Shown one piece after another: positions 25,210 to 34,063 of a DNA stretch of 64,000 bases; the stretch's first letter is position 1; each line of letters starts with the position of its first letter. The notes beneath the pieces were generated by a model, which ran no database searches, was not told the origin of the DNA, and saw only the letters and a list, made by a program, of their open reading frames with translations. Origin of the DNA: Pseudomonas duriflava (GTDB lineage: Bacteria > Pseudomonadota > Gammaproteobacteria > Pseudomonadales > Pseudomonadaceae); NCBI RefSeq assembly GCF_007830155.1, contig NZ_VLKY01000011.1:124001-188000 (forward strand), in the 5' to 3' direction. A program made the position numbers and the translations under genes.

Positions 25210-25243
25210 TCACACGGGCTATCGTGAAAGAGCGAGTAATACC

Positions 25244-26284
25244 TTACAGCGGTCCGTAGGCTGAGCAGCTGGTATTGTCAATGTACTTTTTCAAGGTTGG
25301 CCATTGTGGACGGTCTACTCCATTGATGGGTTCAACCGACATAAAGTAACTGCCCCAGCCCGGACCCGCCGCCCAATACGATGCCGGAATGCAGTTCTGC
25401 TTCAGGTACGCCAGCATATTGTCCATCAGGATATTCCAGCGCGGATTATCATCCGGTACGCCGAACTCACCGATATAGCCACGCTTGCCATTTTTCTTTA
25501 GCCATTCCACAAACGGCTTGACCCGATTGACGCCATACATCTCATCAAGCGTATTGACATCCACATCGCTATAGCTACCGCCGGCATTCTCATCAAAATA
25601 CGAGTGCGCTTCAAAGATAAGGTTATTGGACGGATCCTTAAGGCTCAGCAAAGAGTCGTTCCATGAGGCCCAGCGCGTAGCACTGGCCCAGCCGTTACCT
25701 TCGATGAAAATAGGGCGAGTTTTGTCTACAATTCGAACGCCATTGATACCGTACTGGGCTGCGGTTGGCCAATAGGCCATCGCACCGTTGGGCTCGTTCA
25801 TGATGTCGTAGGCATACAGGGCTGGATATTTATTCCAGCGGTAAGCAATGCGATACATTACATTTTGGTAAGCCGAGTATGGGACATTAGTGGTCCCGAT
25901 GATCTCTCCCCGGTAACGAGCATAATTGTGCAGATCCAGAATAACCTTCACATTGTACTTCTGGGCATAGTTAAGGGTGCGGTCGATCAACGCCGCATAA
26001 GTGGAATCCAGCGCACCGCCGAGCGTGGGCTGCAAGCGCTCCCAGCGAATGGGGAAGCGTACCGTTTTAATGCCTTTGGCACTCCACTGCTGGAAATAAG
26101 ATTCCACCGGGAATATGTAATGGGTGCCGTTGACGCCCGGCAATGTCAGCGGTGCGAAACCGGCACCAGATAGATTTAGGCTAACCAAATCAATCTGCTC
26201 GGCCTGTGCGGTTGTACTGCCAAACGCCAATGCCAGCATGATAGGAAGGCTCTTTAATAAATCTCTCGTAAAACGTACAGACAT
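25244..26284 (-). CDS. Secreted GH5 endoglucanase, single-domain paralogue
   Basis: A 346-residue GH5 enzyme very similar to the catalytic part of the one at 16293-17663. Signal peptide residues 1-28 (cleavage after TAQA), acid/base Glu164 (YDIMNEPNG), nucleophile Glu273 (GYIGEFGVP), and the same C-terminal Cys pair around NCIPAS and NTSCSAYG. It ends at SAYGPL, exactly where the paralogue continues into its linker and extra module. The ATG at 26284 is chosen by the signal peptide and by analogy with the paralogue; both have GGTGATCAT just upstream. The copies are about 8 kb apart in the same orientation, so duplication is likely. Confidence 0.92.
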   Translation of the reverse strand: MSVRFTRDLLKSLPIMLALAFGSTTAQAEQIDLVSLNLSGAGFAPLTLPGVNGTHYIFPVESYFQQWSAKGIKTVRFPIRWERLQPTLGGALDSTYAALIDRTLNYAQKYNVKVILDLHNYARYRGEIIGTTNVPYSAYQNVMYRIAYRWNKYPALYAYDIMNEPNGAMAYWPTAAQYGINGVRIVDKTRPIFIEGNGWASATRWASWNDSLLSLKDPSNNLIFEAHSYFDENAGGSYSDVDVNTLDEMYGVNRVKPFVEWLKKNGKRGYIGEFGVPDDNPRWNILMDNMLAYLKQNCIPASYWAAGPGWGSYFMSVEPINGVDRPQWPTLKKYIDNTSCSAYGPL

Positions 26285-26410
26285 GGTCATGATCACCGTA
26301 CTACTAAGTGGTATAAAAGGTAGGTATCCCTTTCTGCTTGAACATGAAACCAAACCAAAAAGTGTTTGTAGTTTGAAATTGATTTGGGCTCTCAGGTCCA
26401 TGTGGCTGCG

Positions 26411-26429
26411 AATACAAGCTATATGCCAA
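26411..26429 (-). promoter_or_regulatory. Sigma54-like promoter element of the second GH5 gene
   Basis: On the minus strand CTTGGCATATAGCTTGTATT overlaps this position, about 130 bases before the start. It differs from the paralogue's element by one base in the core. It has TGGCA and TTG at sigma54 spacing but T instead of C at -12. Confidence 0.45.
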
Positions 26430-26511
26430 GACTTGGTAGCTCGCTGAAGTAAATATGAAATAATACTTAGTGATGTATATAAAGCATTGGATAGTAAGGC
26501 TTTTAATAAAC

Positions 26512-26526
26512 TGACCGCTGGTCGAG
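26512..26526 (-). promoter_or_regulatory. Upstream element shared with the first GH5 gene
   Basis: TGACCGCTGGTCGAG contains a perfect GACC/GGTC inverted repeat, about 83 bases upstream of the sigma54-like element. It is the counterpart of 17896-17910. Confidence 0.4.
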
Positions 26527-27010
26527 TTCGGTGCGGGAGGGCCCGGCAGGCTTAAATGGCTCTAGGCTAAAACTTCCAGCCTGTGCGGAAGTCATAAATA
26601 TGGCGATATCAACTTGATATGAATGAGTGGTCTAGCCAGTAGCCTGATTTATTTTCAGAAGTATTTATAAGCGCCTTGCTAGTTTGAAGAATAACTATCG
26701 ATGATGGCTTTCTAGAATCTTAAAGTTTTAGAAGATAAGTTGCCATGTATGGAAAGCTTAATCCGCTAAATTACGGTTGCTTTTTAGTAGACTGTAAGGC
26801 CTTGGCTAGCCAGAATCAGGCATGGCGAGGGTTAATCAACCGGGCCTAAGTTTCTTCTGAGTGGGCTTTCTGAAGAAAGCTCGTATACAGGCCAAGTGGA
26901 ATCAAAGTTTGTTACGTCTGGTCACATAGAATTGATTCGTTGCGTAAGAACGACGTCTACTAGATCACCTCCAACAATAGAGGCCAATCGTGTCCTCTAG
27001 AGAGGTGTTT

Positions 27011-27172
27011 ATGAAAGCTTATCAACGTGAAGCATGGCAGTTGCAAGGTTCTGATCCACTAGGTCCAGGTGACGAGGCAGGTGCTAATGATGATGATATG
27101 AGTCCCCTTGACCCAACTCGGGCCCCAGATGAAGCTAATGTTGAAGATGAACAGGGTAACGAGCCTATTTAG
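27011..27172 (+). CDS. Small acidic hypothetical protein (53 aa)
   Basis: A short frame with ATG at 27011 and AGAGGTG at a good distance. The product is very acidic and rich in Asp, Glu, Gly and Pro (GDEAGANDDDMSPLDPT, ANVEDEQGNEPI), with a small basic N-terminus. No domain is recognised and it is probably disordered. The ribosome site and protein-like composition support it, but its length leaves doubt. Confidence 0.5.
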   Translation: MKAYQREAWQLQGSDPLGPGDEAGANDDDMSPLDPTRAPDEANVEDEQGNEPI

Positions 27173-27310
27173 TGCATTAAATTACTCAGTACTTGAATAT
27201 TGCTCATAACGACCAATGGTAGGCTATTCGACCTAAGTTTTGTTTGGTATATCACGATTCCATGCTATTTCTCCCTGGCAGCCAGAATGTGCTGTTCAGA
27301 GGATATGGCT

Positions 27311-27514
27311 ATGTTCGAAAAAATGAGCGATTTCTTGCTACCTCAAGTAATTGCTTTAGGAGTCGGCTTAGCTGGGATTCTAATGATGGGAGGTCTTGTA
27401 GGCTTGATAAATGGATTTTCTACATTAGTAATGTTTTCTATGCTGTCTGCCTTGGTTTTAGGCATTACTGCATTTATCGCTTCGGCTTTTTACATCTATA
27501 ACCGTCTTGATTAA
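27311..27514 (+). CDS. Small two-helix membrane protein (67 aa)
   Basis: ATG at 27311 with AGGA seven bases upstream. The product has a short charged N-terminus (MFEKMSDF) and two hydrophobic helices (IALGVGLAGILMMGGLVGLI and MLSALVLGITAFIASAFYI), ending YNRLD. A strong intrinsic terminator follows 14 bases after the stop, which supports a real transcribed gene. An in-frame ATG at 27305 is too close to the ribosome site. No family is recognised. Confidence 0.6.
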   Translation: MFEKMSDFLLPQVIALGVGLAGILMMGGLVGLINGFSTLVMFSMLSALVLGITAFIASAFYIYNRLD

Positions 27515-27528
27515 ATACACCTGTAAAT

Positions 27529-27558
27529 AAAAAGCCCGGCCTTAGCGTCGGGCTTTTT
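27529..27558 (+). terminator. Intrinsic terminator after the small membrane protein
   Basis: AAAAAGCCCG (27529-27538) and CGGGCTTTTT (27549-27558) pair perfectly over a 10-base loop, ending in T5. It can work in both directions. Confidence 0.9.
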
Positions 27559-28034
27559 ATTGGGATTTTCTTATGACGGTTAGTCAGCCAAGCCCCCATT
27601 GATAATGCCTTTTAGTTGCTAGTTAAATAGTCAATAGTTAGCGTAGCCCGATTTATCTTGTGCTGAGGGTATATGGCAATGTTTAGTTGGTATAGCCGCC
27701 TACCTGAGGTTCTAGGCTGCTGTACTACTCTTTATCTAGCTTGTTAAGAGCAGAAACAAGAGCGAGGCACCATTACAGGCAAGTATAGGTCGTCTTGCTT
27801 TTAAATGCCTACCTCAGCTTGGACCCAGAGGCCAGATTGCTATATGCCGGTGGGCTTTGGTTGAGAAAGAGGAGCTGGTTAAGCACCAAGCTAGATTATG
27901 TTCTGGTTAGTGCCGACAGTAAAAAGCCGTGAATGCGTAAGAGCTACGATGATGGGGGGCTCTCCATATCGAGCCTTTACAAGGCTGCTATGCGCTATCA
28001 TCAACATCTTCTCTTCCTCTAGGCCGAGCGACCC
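27559..28034. other. Intergenic, nothing recognised
   Basis: About 475 bases without a supported gene or clear structured element. Confidence 0.4.
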
Positions 28035-28241
28035 ATGAGCAAAATTACTAATTTGACTATGCAAAACGGCATCCCACCAAAGATGTTTCATGATATCGAG
28101 GCTTTGGGCGCTGCGATTGATGATGCTATTCAGGTGGCGTTAGACCAAGGCGTTCCTATGGAGGCCATTATGGGTGCAATTGAGCTCGCCAAACTGAGTC
28201 TAGCCCGTTCGTTTTTTGATGAATTAGACGATCAAGGATAA
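28035..28241 (+). CDS. Small hypothetical protein (68 aa)
   Basis: ATG at 28035, with AGGCCGAG about 10 bases upstream. The product is mostly helical and acidic: FHDIEALGAAIDDAIQVALD, then VPMEAIMGAIELAKLSLARS. The regular heptad-like spacing of Ala, Ile and Leu suggests a small helical bundle or dimer. No family is recognised, but the composition is that of a real protein. It stands alone between intergenic regions. Confidence 0.55.
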   Translation: MSKITNLTMQNGIPPKMFHDIEALGAAIDDAIQVALDQGVPMEAIMGAIELAKLSLARSFFDELDDQG

Positions 28242-28594
28242 CTAATCTGTTGCTATAGGTACGTTCGTCAATGCAGCGTGAAAAAGGGAGAGGGCCGATA
28301 TGCTATGAATACCTCGATACTACGCAACAATGCTATATACGTTATAGCTGCTGGCCCGCTTGGCTCATATCTAAAGTAGGTTGCGGTTCAAAAGGATGGC
28401 ATCCCCTGCTGGGATAAGCCACTTGTCGATTTCAATGCAGTAAAAGTTTGCCGCAATAACCCAGCGGAACGTTTTTTGCTAAATGGTCTGGACAAGCTTT
28501 GATCAAGGGAGATATGACAAGGCCACCTTTTACTCATGCGGCGTTGCGGACTCCTGAAAGGAGGTTGACGCCCAGCGAAGTGATCTAATTTAAG
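28242..28594. other. Intergenic before the MHYT hybrid kinase
   Basis: About 350 bases. An AAGGAGG at 28558-28564 has no start codon at a suitable distance in the kinase frame. No gene seen. Confidence 0.4.
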
Positions 28595-30895
28595 ATGCTT
28601 GGAACCTATAACACTGTTCTTGTAGGCCTTTCTATCCTTATCGCCATCACTGCTGGTTTTACCGCTTTAGACCTTGCCAGTCGTGCTCGCTTGGCTTCTG
28701 GTTGGCCACGGCATTATTGGTTATTAACGGCAGCGACTGCATTAGGCGGGGGCGTTTGGGCAATGCATTTTGTGGGCATGCTGGCTTTTGAGATACCAGA
28801 AATGCCTATGCACTACGACGTTTATCTGACGGTAACCTCGCTTGTAGTTCCAATAGCCGTAACATGCGTCAGTTTTCTAGCTGTTAATCACATCCATTCT
28901 ACTGCCGGTCTACTATCAAGCGGTCTATTTATGGGGCTTGGGATTGCCAGCATGCACTATCTAGGCATGGCGGCGATGGAGATGCCCTTGGAAATCAGTA
29001 ACGACCCGCTTTGGGTAGGGGTTTCGCTACTGATTGCTATAGTAGCGTCTATCGTTTCGCTATGGCTGTCCAGACGGATGAACCAGTTGTCGGCAAGAAT
29101 ATTTGCCGCACTTGCCATGGGAATTGCCATCTCAGGCATGCATTACACGGCTATGTATGGCGCTAGTTTTACAGCACCTATGACGCCTAGCTTAAATCAT
29201 CACAATGCTTTAGATCAGATTACGCTTGCGACTGCCATAGCGGCTTCAACGCTGCTTATCCTGTTTCTAGCTCTTGTTGCGGCTATGTATGACAGGCGTG
29301 TGGCTTTAATGGCGGAGCGTGAGGCGGGTTTCTTGCGGCTGAGCGAGGCTCGTTTTCGATCTTTATATAAGGGAACGCCGCTTCCCCTTCATTCTCTAGA
29401 TTATGAAGGGCGAATTGAGTCGGTCAGTGAAGCTTGGCTTGAATTGCTTGGTTATGAGCGAGGAGAGATCATTGGTCGGCCTTTGGCTAACTTCATGACG
29501 GACTCTTCAGCCCACCAATTTATTACTCAGGACTGGCCTAATCTTTTTCAGAGCGGTGAGGTCAAGGACCTTGAATGCCGAATGGTAACCCGTGCAGGCA
29601 GGATTCTGGACGTGATCGCTTCAGCACGCCTTGAGCGGGACGAGCATGGGGGCTTTCTTTATGTGTTGGGAGGGCTCATCAATGTTACCGAACGCAAGCA
29701 GGCAGAAGAGGCCTTGCGTCAGGCACAAAAAATGGAAGCTATCGGCCAGCTTACCGGTGGTGTTGCGCATGACTTTAATAATCTCTTAGCGGTTGTAATG
29801 GGTAATCTCGAGCTCTTACGCAAGCGCTTGGCCGACGACCCAAAAGCTCTCGCCCTGATTGAAAATGCTTTGCTCGGCGCTGAACGAGGAGCCACGCTTA
29901 CACAGCGCTTGTTGGGCTTTGCCCGTAAGCAGGAGCTTAACCCTACCACTGTTGATATACCTGATCTTTTGCGTGGCATGAGCCAACTGCTTGAGCGCTC
30001 TATTGGCCCGACCATACAAATCGGTATTCATTTCCCAATCACCCTACCCAAGGCGTATGTCGACGGACATCAGCTTGAAATGGTTCTTTTGAACTTGGTG
30101 GTTAATGCAAGAGATGCCATGGATAACGGCGGTACTATCAACATTACTACAACCGAACAGCATCTGGATAAAGACCCAACAAGTCGTTTGAATCCCGGTA
30201 ATTATGTGTGCCTTTCTGTAACCGATACAGGTGAAGGAATGGATCCTGAAACCATAAGTCGAGCCACAGAGCCATTTTTTACAACTAAGGGCGTTGGCAA
30301 GGGTACAGGCTTGGGCCTTTCTATGGCGCAAGGGCTGGCTGAGCAATCAGGGGGGCAGCTTTTAATAAAAAGTGAGAAGGGCAGAGGTACTACGGTTGAA
30401 TTATGGTTTCCAGTCGCCCAGACAGAGCTTTGTGCTGAGCATTTATCTGTTTTAACACCCATAGAGCCAACACAGATAACTATGCCGTCTATGCCTTTAA
30501 CAATCCTCGTGGTTGATGATGACCCTTTGGTACTTAAAAATACCATAGCCATGCTCGAGGATCTTGATCATACGGTGTTTCATGCTGCATCGGCAAAGGC
30601 GGCTCTGGCTTTGATAAAGCAGGGGCTTCAGATAGACATGGTTCTTACTGACCAAGTAATGCCTGGGATAAGTGGTACTCAATTAGCTGAGATTGTGCAG
30701 GTTGAGAGGCCAGGCCTTTCCATCCTGCTTATGAGTGGTTATGCGGAGCCCTCAGCTATCAAGGCTGGGAGCTGGCCTAGGCTGACAAAACCTTTTACCC
30801 AGGCGGCATTGGCTAAAATGATTGGTAAGGTAAAAGGTTCGTCACACGAACCTGTCGTCATCCCGCTCCCGTTAAGAGCTATAGAAAGACGGTAG
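28595..30895 (+). CDS. Hybrid histidine kinase: MHYT-PAS-HisKA-HATPase-REC
   Basis: A 766-residue membrane sensor kinase. The N-terminal 235 residues hold seven hydrophobic helices with the three MHYT signatures AMHFVGM (57-63), SMHYLGM (119-125) and GMHYTAM (181-187); MHYT domains are proposed to bind copper and sense a diatomic gas such as O2, CO or NO. A PAS domain follows (about 250-370), then HisKA with phosphoacceptor His392 in GGVAHDFNNLLA, HATPase with NLVVNARDAMDNGG and GTGLGLSMAQG, and a C-terminal receiver with Asp686 in VLTDQVMPG and Lys in LTKPF. The receiver could pass phosphate to an Hpt or act as a phosphate sink. The start is ATG 28595 with a weak ribosome site. A second hybrid kinase follows on the same strand. 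Confidence 0.92.
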   Translation: MLGTYNTVLVGLSILIAITAGFTALDLASRARLASGWPRHYWLLTAATALGGGVWAMHFVGMLAFEIPEMPMHYDVYLTVTSLVVPIAVTCVSFLAVNHIHSTAGLLSSGLFMGLGIASMHYLGMAAMEMPLEISNDPLWVGVSLLIAIVASIVSLWLSRRMNQLSARIFAALAMGIAISGMHYTAMYGASFTAPMTPSLNHHNALDQITLATAIAASTLLILFLALVAAMYDRRVALMAEREAGFLRLSEARFRSLYKGTPLPLHSLDYEGRIESVSEAWLELLGYERGEIIGRPLANFMTDSSAHQFITQDWPNLFQSGEVKDLECRMVTRAGRILDVIASARLERDEHGGFLYVLGGLINVTERKQAEEALRQAQKMEAIGQLTGGVAHDFNNLLAVVMGNLELLRKRLADDPKALALIENALLGAERGATLTQRLLGFARKQELNPTTVDIPDLLRGMSQLLERSIGPTIQIGIHFPITLPKAYVDGHQLEMVLLNLVVNARDAMDNGGTINITTTEQHLDKDPTSRLNPGNYVCLSVTDTGEGMDPETISRATEPFFTTKGVGKGTGLGLSMAQGLAEQSGGQLLIKSEKGRGTTVELWFPVAQTELCAEHLSVLTPIEPTQITMPSMPLTILVVDDDPLVLKNTIAMLEDLDHTVFHAASAKAALALIKQGLQIDMVLTDQVMPGISGTQLAEIVQVERPGLSILLMSGYAEPSAIKAGSWPRLTKPFTQAALAKMIGKVKGSSHEPVVIPLPLRAIERR

Positions 30896-31318
30896 TGTGA
30901 GTGTGCGGATGGGGCCGTTTATTGAAGTATCAGTTAACGGCTACCATCCTGCCGCTGTTAGCGTGGTATCCATATGGCTCCCTTTTGTTGTCCGTTCGAT
31001 TCTCGAGCTGCAAAACATCAGCACCCGTAGACGGAAATACCGATTCGCATTTGGCTATCTTAATCGGAGTAAACCATACTGCTATCAAGGCACCTGCATA
31101 ATTCATTGAGTCTTGCTCAATGCCCTGATTACAAGGTCTGCATTTGACTTGACTGGTATCGTTCGGCCCGTAGCATGCCAGGTCTATACGTCGACTTTTC
31201 AGGCTGAGCCTAGCGGCAATGCTTATTTGGCTAATAAGCACCTCTTCTTAATAAATATTAAGCATCTCGTTGGAGTGGCCGATAACGTGGCCTTGCTTAA
31301 CGTATAAAGGAATTCCTG
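30896..31318. other. Intergenic between the two hybrid kinases
   Basis: About 420 bases with several inverted repeats: CATTGAG/CTCAATG (31104-31122), TGCTTATT/AATAAGCA (31220-31240) and the palindrome TTAATAAATATTAA (31248-31261). The last two lie within 100 bases of the next start and may be regulatory. No gene. Confidence 0.45.
31220..31240 (+). promoter_or_regulatory. Inverted repeat upstream of the second hybrid kinase
   Basis: TGCTTATT, a 5-base loop TGGCT, AATAAGCA: a perfect 8-bp stem about 80 bases before the start codon. It could be an operator or a weak terminator for the first kinase gene. Confidence 0.35.
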
Positions 31319-33280
31319 ATGGAACATGGTCCGGTATTTGAGGCCTCTTTGTCTGATGAGAATCGTTACCGCCTGCTTATTGATGCAGTAATCGACTATG
31401 CCATCTTCATGCTAGACTCTAACGGTTTTGTCAGTAGTTGGAATTCTGGTGCTAGGCGAATCAAGGGATATGAGGCGTCTGAAATTATTGGGCAGCATTT
31501 TTCCCGCTTCTATACAGCTGAAGATCAAAATAAAGGTATTCCCGCCCACGCACTTAAAACCGCTGCGTGTGAAGGCCGATTCGAAAGTGAAGGCTGGCGG
31601 GTTCGTAAAGATGGAACTCTTTTCTGGGCGTATGTAGTAATTGACCCTATACGTGAACCTTCAGGAAAGCTTTTAGGCTATGCAAAGGTTACCCGAGACC
31701 TTACAGAGCGTAAGTTGGCTCAAGAAGCTTTGCAACGAAGCGAAGAGCAATTCAGGCTTCTTGTTCAGGGAGTAATCGACTACGCGATATACATGCTTGA
31801 TCCAGAAGGTTATATCACCAGTTGGAACTCAGGTGCACAACGAATCAAGGGCTATCTTTCTCAGGAAGTTATAGGAAAACATTTCTCAAGTTTTTATACA
31901 AAAGAAGATCAAGAGGCCGGTGAGCCTGCCAAGGGACTTGAAACAGCTGTTCGGGAAGGGCGTAGTGAGAAAGAAGGATGGCGAGTACGCAAAGATGGTA
32001 CGCGATTCTGGGCTCATGTCGTAATCGACCCTATTCGCAGCGAGACAGGCAAGCTTATCGGGTTTGCAAAAGTCACACGTGATGTTACAGAAAAGCGAGA
32101 AGCACAGCTCGCACTTGAGCAAACCCGTGAAGCGCTTGTTCAGGCCCAGAAGATGGATGCACTTGGGCAGCTTACCGGAGGGATTGCCCATGATTTCAAC
32201 AATTTGTTGATGGGCATTATGGGCAGCTTAGAGTTGATGCGTCGAAGTTATGAAACAGGGCGTACAGCTAACCTTGAGCGCCATATGAACGGCGCGCTAA
32301 CCTCCGCACAGCATGCGGCAGCCTTGACTCAGCGGCTTTTGACCTTTTCGCGTCATCAATCCCTTGATTTAAAACCTGTCCATATAAATGAGCTGATTAC
32401 GTCATTTGAGGATCTGTTTCAGCGGACTATAGGCGAGAACATACGTCTTCATACAAATCTGTCAGCTGATGTTGAGTGTGCTCTAACAGATATTAATCAG
32501 TTAGAAACCACACTATTAAACATAGTTCTTAATGCCCGGGATGCCATGCCTACCGGGGGGGCTATCACTATCTCAACCTCAACGCTGACTCTGGATCAAG
32601 GCAATAGCCGGGACTTTAGCGAGCTTGAGGTTGGCGAATATGTCGTGCTGCGTATTTCTGATACCGGCATGGGCATGACCTGTGAAACTTTAGCTAAAGT
32701 ATTTGAGCCTTTCTTTACAACCAAACCGTTAGGGCAGGGTACAGGTCTAGGTCTTTCCATGGCCTATGGCTTTGTTAAACAGAACAAGGGCCATATTCGT
32801 GTGTTTTCTGAACCAGCACAGGGCACTACGGTTTATCTTTATTTGCCGACCTATACGGGTATAGTAAGTAAAACGAGCACAAACGCCGCTTATGTACCTT
32901 CCCATGGCTCTAATGAAGTAGTTCTGGTTGTGGAAGATGAGCCTGTTGTGCGCTCGTTGATTTTGGAGGTGCTCGTTGAGCTTGGCTATAAGACACTTGA
33001 AGCATCGGATGCTTACGAAGCTATCTATTTCATCCAAAGCCAGCAGCACATTGACTTAATGATTTCAGATGTAGGTTTGCCAGGTCTCAGTGGGCGACAG
33101 TTGTTAGATATTGCCCGGCAACATCGGCCTACTTTAAAAGTCTTGTTTGCTACAGCTTATGCTGAAGTTTTAGGGGCTCAGGATTATTCACTGTTGGATG
33201 TTCAAGTTATCAAAAAGCCGGTTGCTATTGACGCGTTGGCAAGCAAAGTGCAAGAAATGCTAACGCCTTTCATATCATAA
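31319..33280 (+). CDS. Soluble hybrid histidine kinase: PAS-PAS-HisKA-HATPase-REC
   Basis: A 653-residue cytoplasmic kinase with no membrane helix. Two PAS domains (about 13-130 and 140-260) are strikingly alike: each has IDYAIxMLD, SWNSGAxRIKGY, IGxHFSxFYTxEDQ, EGWRVRKDGTxFWA and VVIDPIR, so they arose by internal duplication. The kinase core has His291 in GGIAHDFNNLL, LLNIVLNARDAMPTGG and GTGLGLSMAYG. The C-terminal receiver has Asp in LMISDVGLPG and Lys in VIKKPVA. AAGGA lies seven bases before the ATG. The core is closely related to the MHYT kinase upstream, so the two may share a phosphorelay partner outside the window. Confidence 0.92.
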   Translation: MEHGPVFEASLSDENRYRLLIDAVIDYAIFMLDSNGFVSSWNSGARRIKGYEASEIIGQHFSRFYTAEDQNKGIPAHALKTAACEGRFESEGWRVRKDGTLFWAYVVIDPIREPSGKLLGYAKVTRDLTERKLAQEALQRSEEQFRLLVQGVIDYAIYMLDPEGYITSWNSGAQRIKGYLSQEVIGKHFSSFYTKEDQEAGEPAKGLETAVREGRSEKEGWRVRKDGTRFWAHVVIDPIRSETGKLIGFAKVTRDVTEKREAQLALEQTREALVQAQKMDALGQLTGGIAHDFNNLLMGIMGSLELMRRSYETGRTANLERHMNGALTSAQHAAALTQRLLTFSRHQSLDLKPVHINELITSFEDLFQRTIGENIRLHTNLSADVECALTDINQLETTLLNIVLNARDAMPTGGAITISTSTLTLDQGNSRDFSELEVGEYVVLRISDTGMGMTCETLAKVFEPFFTTKPLGQGTGLGLSMAYGFVKQNKGHIRVFSEPAQGTTVYLYLPTYTGIVSKTSTNAAYVPSHGSNEVVLVVEDEPVVRSLILEVLVELGYKTLEASDAYEAIYFIQSQQHIDLMISDVGLPGLSGRQLLDIARQHRPTLKVLFATAYAEVLGAQDYSLLDVQVIKKPVAIDALASKVQEMLTPFIS

Positions 33281-33802
33281 ATGGCGTTTTATGCATATTC
33301 CATTAAAGCCTTTGCTGTAAATCTTTAAAAGCCGGTAGCGTTGTTTGTCTGCCTGGAAAGTTGAGAAATATGTATTCGGTTTTGGGGTGAAAAAGGTTTA
33401 AGAATCTCTATAAATATCCTGAGCTGCCAACGTAGTAATTAAGAACCAGCTCTCAAATAAATTTTGATGGCTGGGTTCACGTACCTGACTAAATGGATTG
33501 TTTTTCCTGCAGCGATCTAGCGCCGAAGGGGGGTAGCGGAGCTCATTAGTTAGCGTTGGCCCAGCCCCTCTTTCTCCAAATAAGAATGTGGATACTTCCA
33601 GTATCATCCGCTCTGGTGTGACCTTTTAGGGAAACATTTTCTTGCAGGGTTGAAGTAACCTTACGAGGTAACTATTATTCACTTATAATACGTTTCTGAT
33701 CTAAGATTTGTATTGAACACTAAAAGTATTTTGAGCTTGTCAAAGTGCTGGGGCTAAGGAGCAGCGATATATGCAGCACTATTACAAGATTGAGGAAACA
33801 AT
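33281..33802. other. Intergenic before the PapB-like gene
   Basis: About 520 bases. A 69-codon minus-strand frame (33398-33607) has no homology I recognise and is not called. 33640-33700 is AT-rich and may hold the promoter of the next gene. Confidence 0.4.
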
Positions 33803-34063
33803 ATGCGTGCCCGCACTTTATCCTTTTTAAAACCTGGAACGCTTGAGCGCGAACACTTCGACCTGCTTTTGGAAGGAACCTCTATCCGAGGAGAGCGAAT
33901 CATTCGCGCGCTGGAAGATTTTCTCATAAAAGGTATAGCGGCAACTGAAGCCTGCGAAGCTAACGCTGTGAGCCGGAGCCAGTTTTATCGCAGGCTTTAT
34001 GTACTTGAAAGCGAGAGTGAGCGAGCCAGACGCTTGAGTAAGTTTTATAGCTATACTGATTAG
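33803..34063 (+). CDS. PapB/FocB-like adhesin-type transcription regulator
   Basis: An 86-residue protein resembling the small PapB/FocB family: LKPGTLEREHFDLLLEGTSIRGERIIRALEDFLIKG, followed by a helix-turn-helix (TEACEANAVSRSQFYRRLYVLE). The family oligomerises on AT-rich DNA and controls fimbrial phase variation in enterobacteria. GAGGAAAC precedes the ATG. No fimbrial genes are near, so it may be an orphan or control distant genes. Assignment rests on the N-terminal pattern and size, which fit well. Confidence 0.72.
   Translation: MRARTLSFLKPGTLEREHFDLLLEGTSIRGERIIRALEDFLIKGIAATEACEANAVSRSQFYRRLYVLESESERARRLSKFYSYTD

Larger units (their letters stand above)
26285..27010. other. Intergenic: second GH5 promoter region and unassigned DNA
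   Basis: The first 250 bases hold the GH5 upstream elements. From about 26540 to 27000 I see no gene; the ribosome site of the next small gene is at its end. Confidence 0.4.

Noticed and set aside
25019-25213. Gln/Leu-repeat proteins across the hexamer repeat
   Set aside because: The repeat translates to LQLQLQ in two frames simply because of its sequence; no ribosome site.
33803-34063. Fimbrial operon next to the PapB-like gene
   Set aside because: No usher, chaperone or pilin frame exists in the surrounding 5 kb.
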